Assembly: GCA_018396675.1 (NCBI GenBank)
Contig: JAGTQX010000012.1
Coordinates: forward strand, 182,859 to 246,858
Direction: 5' to 3'
DNA from: Candidatus Bathyarchaeota archaeon
GTDB lineage: Archaea > Thermoproteota > Bathyarchaeia > Bathyarchaeales > Bathycorpusculaceae
Length of the DNA: 64,000 nucleotides
The position numbers were made by a program, and so were the translations under genes. The notes under the pieces are model-generated. The model was not told the DNA's origin. It saw only the letters and a list, made by a program, of their open reading frames with translations, and did no database searches. The first letter of the stretch is position 1; each line of letters begins with the position of its first letter. Shown here one piece after another: positions 61,409-64,000 of this stretch.

Positions 61409-63694
61409 ATGGCCATATTGCGCTTAAAAATCCGAGTTACCGGCATCATTCAAGGCGTCGGTTTTCGCCCTTTCATTTATCGCATAGCCATGAAAAACGG
61501 TTTGAAGGGCTACGTTAGAAACATGGGAGACGCGGGTGTAGAGATTCACGTAGAAGGCGAAGAAAAAGCAATTAACAGTTTTTTGAAAGATTTAAAAGAA
61601 AAGAAGCCTCCGCTTGCGCAGATTCACGAAGTGATAACCGTTAGGCTTGAAGGCGAAAACCAGTTTACGCAATTTACTATTCAGAAAAGCTCACAAGAAG
61701 CCGAACTTTCCGGGTCTGTTATTCCGCCAGACGTAGCCATATGCGACGAATGTCTAAAAGAGTTAAGAAACAAAAACGACCCAAGATACGACTACTTTTT
61801 TATCACGTGCACTGACTGTGGTCCAAGATACACTATTATTGATAGGCTTCCATATGACCGCGAAAACACAACAATGCAAGATTTTCCAATGTGCAGCTTC
61901 TGCAAAAACGAATATCAAGATCCGTTGAACAGACGTTTTCATGCACAAACTGTTGCTTGCCCAAAATGCGGTCCAAAAGCATACCTAACAAACAATAAAG
62001 GCAAGTTAATGCCACATAAAGATCCTATAAGAGAGGCGGGTAGACTTATTTCTGAAGGCTTTATTGTTGCCGTCAAAGGGTATGGCGGTTTTCATGTTGC
62101 CACCGCAACCACAAAAGACGCGCCGTTGTTAAGGCTGAGAAAAGTCAAGCATAGAGTGCAGAAGCCTTTCGCCGTTATGGCACGAAGCCTAGAAGCGGCA
62201 AAGTCCTTCGCAGAGATAAGCCCGAAAGAGGCTGAACTTTTAACTTCTTATGCGCGTCCAATAGTGCTTCTCAAAAAAAGCAGCAAATACTACCTTTCAG
62301 AACTTGTTGCTCCTGACTTGCATAACATTGGTGTTATGCTTCCTTACACTGGCTTACATTATATGTTGTTTGACTCTGCTGATGAACCAGCTTTTGTTAT
62401 GACTAGTGCTAATCCTCCGAATCAGCCCATAGTGAAAGACGATGAGGAAGCTCTGAAAACGCTTGGTAACGTTGTCGACTATTTTCTGTTTCACAATAGA
62501 CGAATCGCGCACAGATGCGATGACTCTGTTATGCGTCTACACGGTGAAAAACCTGTTTTTGTTAGACGTTCAAGAGGTTATGCTCCAGCACCAATAATTT
62601 TGAGGAGCCGAGCCAAAAGATGTGTTCTGGCCCTAGGCGGAGAATTAAACAACACCGCGTGCATTTTGACAGGCAACAAGGCGTTTATATCTCAACATAT
62701 TGGGGATGTGGAAAACATTGAAACGCGCGATTTTCTTGAGAATGCTTCTAATCACCTGATCGGTTTGACAAACAGCAAAGTTGAAGCCGTTGCATGCGAT
62801 CTACATCCAAAATTTACAACAACCCAACTTGCACATGATTTGGCAGAGAAAAACCGATGGAGCCTTATTCAAGTACAACATCATTTTGCGCATGTGGCTG
62901 CTCTCATGGTTGAACATAATGTTTCAGAGATCGTTGGCATATGTTGTGACGGTTACGGTTACGGCGTTGACGGAGAAGCTTGGGGCGGCGAAGTAATACT
63001 CGGGTTCAGAGATTCTCCAGATTTTAAACGCGTTGCACACCTTGAAAAACAACCACTAATTGGTGGAGATTTAGCTACACGCTACCCCTTAAGAATGGCT
63101 GCAGGAATAATGCATAAAAAAGTTAGCGTGGAAGACTGGCTTATGCAAAATAGACAGTTTTTCCCACACGGCGAAAAAGAAGTTCAACTAATTCTCGAAC
63201 AATTGAAAAATCACCGTAACCAAATTAACACGACAAGTTGCGGAAGAGTCTTAGATGCTGTTGCCGCTGTTTTGGGCGTATGTTTTGAACGCACATATGA
63301 GGGTGAACCAGCCATGAAGCTAGAGTCCACGGCAATGCTGGGCAAAGACGTGTTAAAGTTAAAACCAATAGTTAAAAGTGACATTTTAAATACGACGGAA
63401 ATGTTGACAGAAATATTTGCAAACATTGGGAAAAACACAGTTGCCGATTTGGCTTTTTCTGCACACAATTATTTGGCTGAAGGTTTAGCTGAACTAGCAA
63501 TAAACAAAGCCCTAGAAAACAGCATTAAAGCAGTTGGTTTTTCTGGTGGAGTTGCATGCAATGAAATATTGACAACTATTATGCGTGAACGTGTCGAATC
63601 TGCTGGTTTACAGTTTTTTGTTCATGAGACAGTTCCACCAGGCGACGGTGGTTTGTCTTTTGGTCAAGCTGTGTTTGGCGGGTTTTTCGGCTAG
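61409..63694 (+). CDS. hypF: Carbamoyltransferase HypF
   Basis: Makes the carbamoyl-AMP and transfers the carbamoyl group to HypE for cyanide ligand synthesis in [NiFe] hydrogenase. Domains: N-terminal acylphosphatase (about 1-90, GIIQGVGFRPFIY), two zinc fingers (CDECLKEL...CTDCGP and CSFCKNEY...CPKCGP, about 110-190), YrdC domain (200-385) and Kae1-like domain with ALGGELNN, HHFAHVAALMVEH, CDGYGYGVDGEAWGGE and FSGGVACNE. The ATG is 14 bases after the TrmB stop; TTG 61418 is better spaced from its AAGGG. Confidence 0.95.
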   Translation: MAILRLKIRVTGIIQGVGFRPFIYRIAMKNGLKGYVRNMGDAGVEIHVEGEEKAINSFLKDLKEKKPPLAQIHEVITVRLEGENQFTQFTIQKSSQEAELSGSVIPPDVAICDECLKELRNKNDPRYDYFFITCTDCGPRYTIIDRLPYDRENTTMQDFPMCSFCKNEYQDPLNRRFHAQTVACPKCGPKAYLTNNKGKLMPHKDPIREAGRLISEGFIVAVKGYGGFHVATATTKDAPLLRLRKVKHRVQKPFAVMARSLEAAKSFAEISPKEAELLTSYARPIVLLKKSSKYYLSELVAPDLHNIGVMLPYTGLHYMLFDSADEPAFVMTSANPPNQPIVKDDEEALKTLGNVVDYFLFHNRRIAHRCDDSVMRLHGEKPVFVRRSRGYAPAPIILRSRAKRCVLALGGELNNTACILTGNKAFISQHIGDVENIETRDFLENASNHLIGLTNSKVEAVACDLHPKFTTTQLAHDLAEKNRWSLIQVQHHFAHVAALMVEHNVSEIVGICCDGYGYGVDGEAWGGEVILGFRDSPDFKRVAHLEKQPLIGGDLATRYPLRMAAGIMHKKVSVEDWLMQNRQFFPHGEKEVQLILEQLKNHRNQINTTSCGRVLDAVAAVLGVCFERTYEGEPAMKLESTAMLGKDVLKLKPIVKSDILNTTEMLTEIFANIGKNTVADLAFSAHNYLAEGLAELAINKALENSIKAVGFSGGVACNEILTTIMRERVESAGLQFFVHETVPPGDGGLSFGQAVFGGFFG

Positions 63695-63742
63695 TTGCCA
63701 TAATTGATTTATTGTTGGTTGTGTCTGTTTTCAGTGATAAAG

Positions 63743-63979
63743 ATGTGTTTGGCTATCCCAGCAAAGGTCATAAGCGTTCACGACGGCAAGGCGAAAGTTG
63801 ATTTCGGAGAAGGTGTCCTGCGAGAAGTTGACGTTACCCTAGTAAACGTTAAAGTTGGCGAATACGTTTTGGTTCACGCTGGCTACGCCATTCAAGTGTT
63901 AAGTAAGACTGAAGCCGAAGAAACGATACGCTTGTGGAACGAAATCCTAGAAGCTGAAAAACAAATTAAAACAAGATAG
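63743..63979 (+). CDS. hypC: Hydrogenase assembly chaperone HypC
   Basis: The small chaperone (about 78 residues) that carries the Fe(CN)2CO unit with HypD. MCLAIPAKV at the start, with the essential Cys2, is the family mark, followed by a barrel (VDFGEGVLREVDVTLVNVKVGEYVLVHAGYAI, in part). ATG 63743 exposes the Cys2; earlier in-frame starts would bury it. It is about 48 bases after hypF. Confidence 0.95.
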   Translation: MCLAIPAKVISVHDGKAKVDFGEGVLREVDVTLVNVKVGEYVLVHAGYAIQVLSKTEAEETIRLWNEILEAEKQIKTR

Positions 63980-64000
63980 TAACAAGTTGTTGAACCAAAA

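Overview
The window is a stretch of archaeal chromosome. It carries archaeal-type exosome (Rrp4, Rrp41, Rrp42), SBDS and proteasome alpha genes, the RNA polymerase subunits RpoD and RpoN, eukaryote-like ribosomal proteins (S8e, L18e, L37Ae), SRP19, Pcc1, Tsr3, TiaS, CTP-type riboflavin kinase, a mevalonate-pathway block with isopentenyl phosphate kinase, and a tetraether-lipid-synthase-like radical SAM enzyme. Moderate GC, many TTG/GTG starts, SMC-ScpA-ScpB, HypF/HypC and a full beta-oxidation set fit a heterotrophic Bathyarchaeia-like member of the Thermoproteota (TACK). That placement is inference; the window has no rRNA or tRNA gene to confirm it.

Layout. 1-9.2 kb: amino acid and peptide metabolism, with a truncated APC permease, a metallophosphoesterase, an M28 peptidase, three PLP enzymes (one fold-type I class I/II, two divergent class III) and an ADP-forming acyl-CoA synthetase alpha-type protein. 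9.2-11.2 kb: riboflavin kinase, an unknown gene and inositol-phosphate synthase. 11.2-16.1 kb (minus strand): the proteasome/exosome/ribosome-biogenesis superoperon. 16.1-20.4 kb: a decayed tyrosine recombinase, two secreted membrane-anchored proteins and an orphan radical SAM enzyme. 20.4-26.4 kb: a DUF2096-like protein, SMC, ScpA, ScpB and S8e. 26.4-39.2 kb (minus strand): SRP19, GluRS, isoprenoid genes, MEMO, S2, enolase, RpoN, S9, L13, L18e, RpoD, S11, S4 and S13. 39.3-49.1 kb: mixed housekeeping genes (macro domain, beta-lactamase-like hydrolase, Tsr3, NAD(P)HX repair, stand-alone RAM domain, TiaS, FUN14, AlaRS). 49.2-59 kb: fatty acid beta-oxidation (EtfBA, two acyl-CoA dehydrogenases, hydroxyacyl-CoA dehydrogenase, enoyl-CoA hydratase, thiolase with a DUF35 partner, acyl-CoA ligase). 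59-64 kb: the Tes-like radical SAM enzyme divergent from a TrmB-type regulator that heads a hypF-hypC run.

Together the accessory parts describe an organism that ferments or oxidises amino acids and fatty acids. ADP-forming acyl-CoA synthetase would recover ATP, ETF would carry electrons, and HypF/HypC imply a [NiFe] hydrogenase elsewhere. I see no CRISPR array, complete mobile element, rRNA or tRNA. The only intergenic stretch above 300 bases (16.06-16.55 kb) is largely explained by the recombinase remnant and the superoperon promoter.
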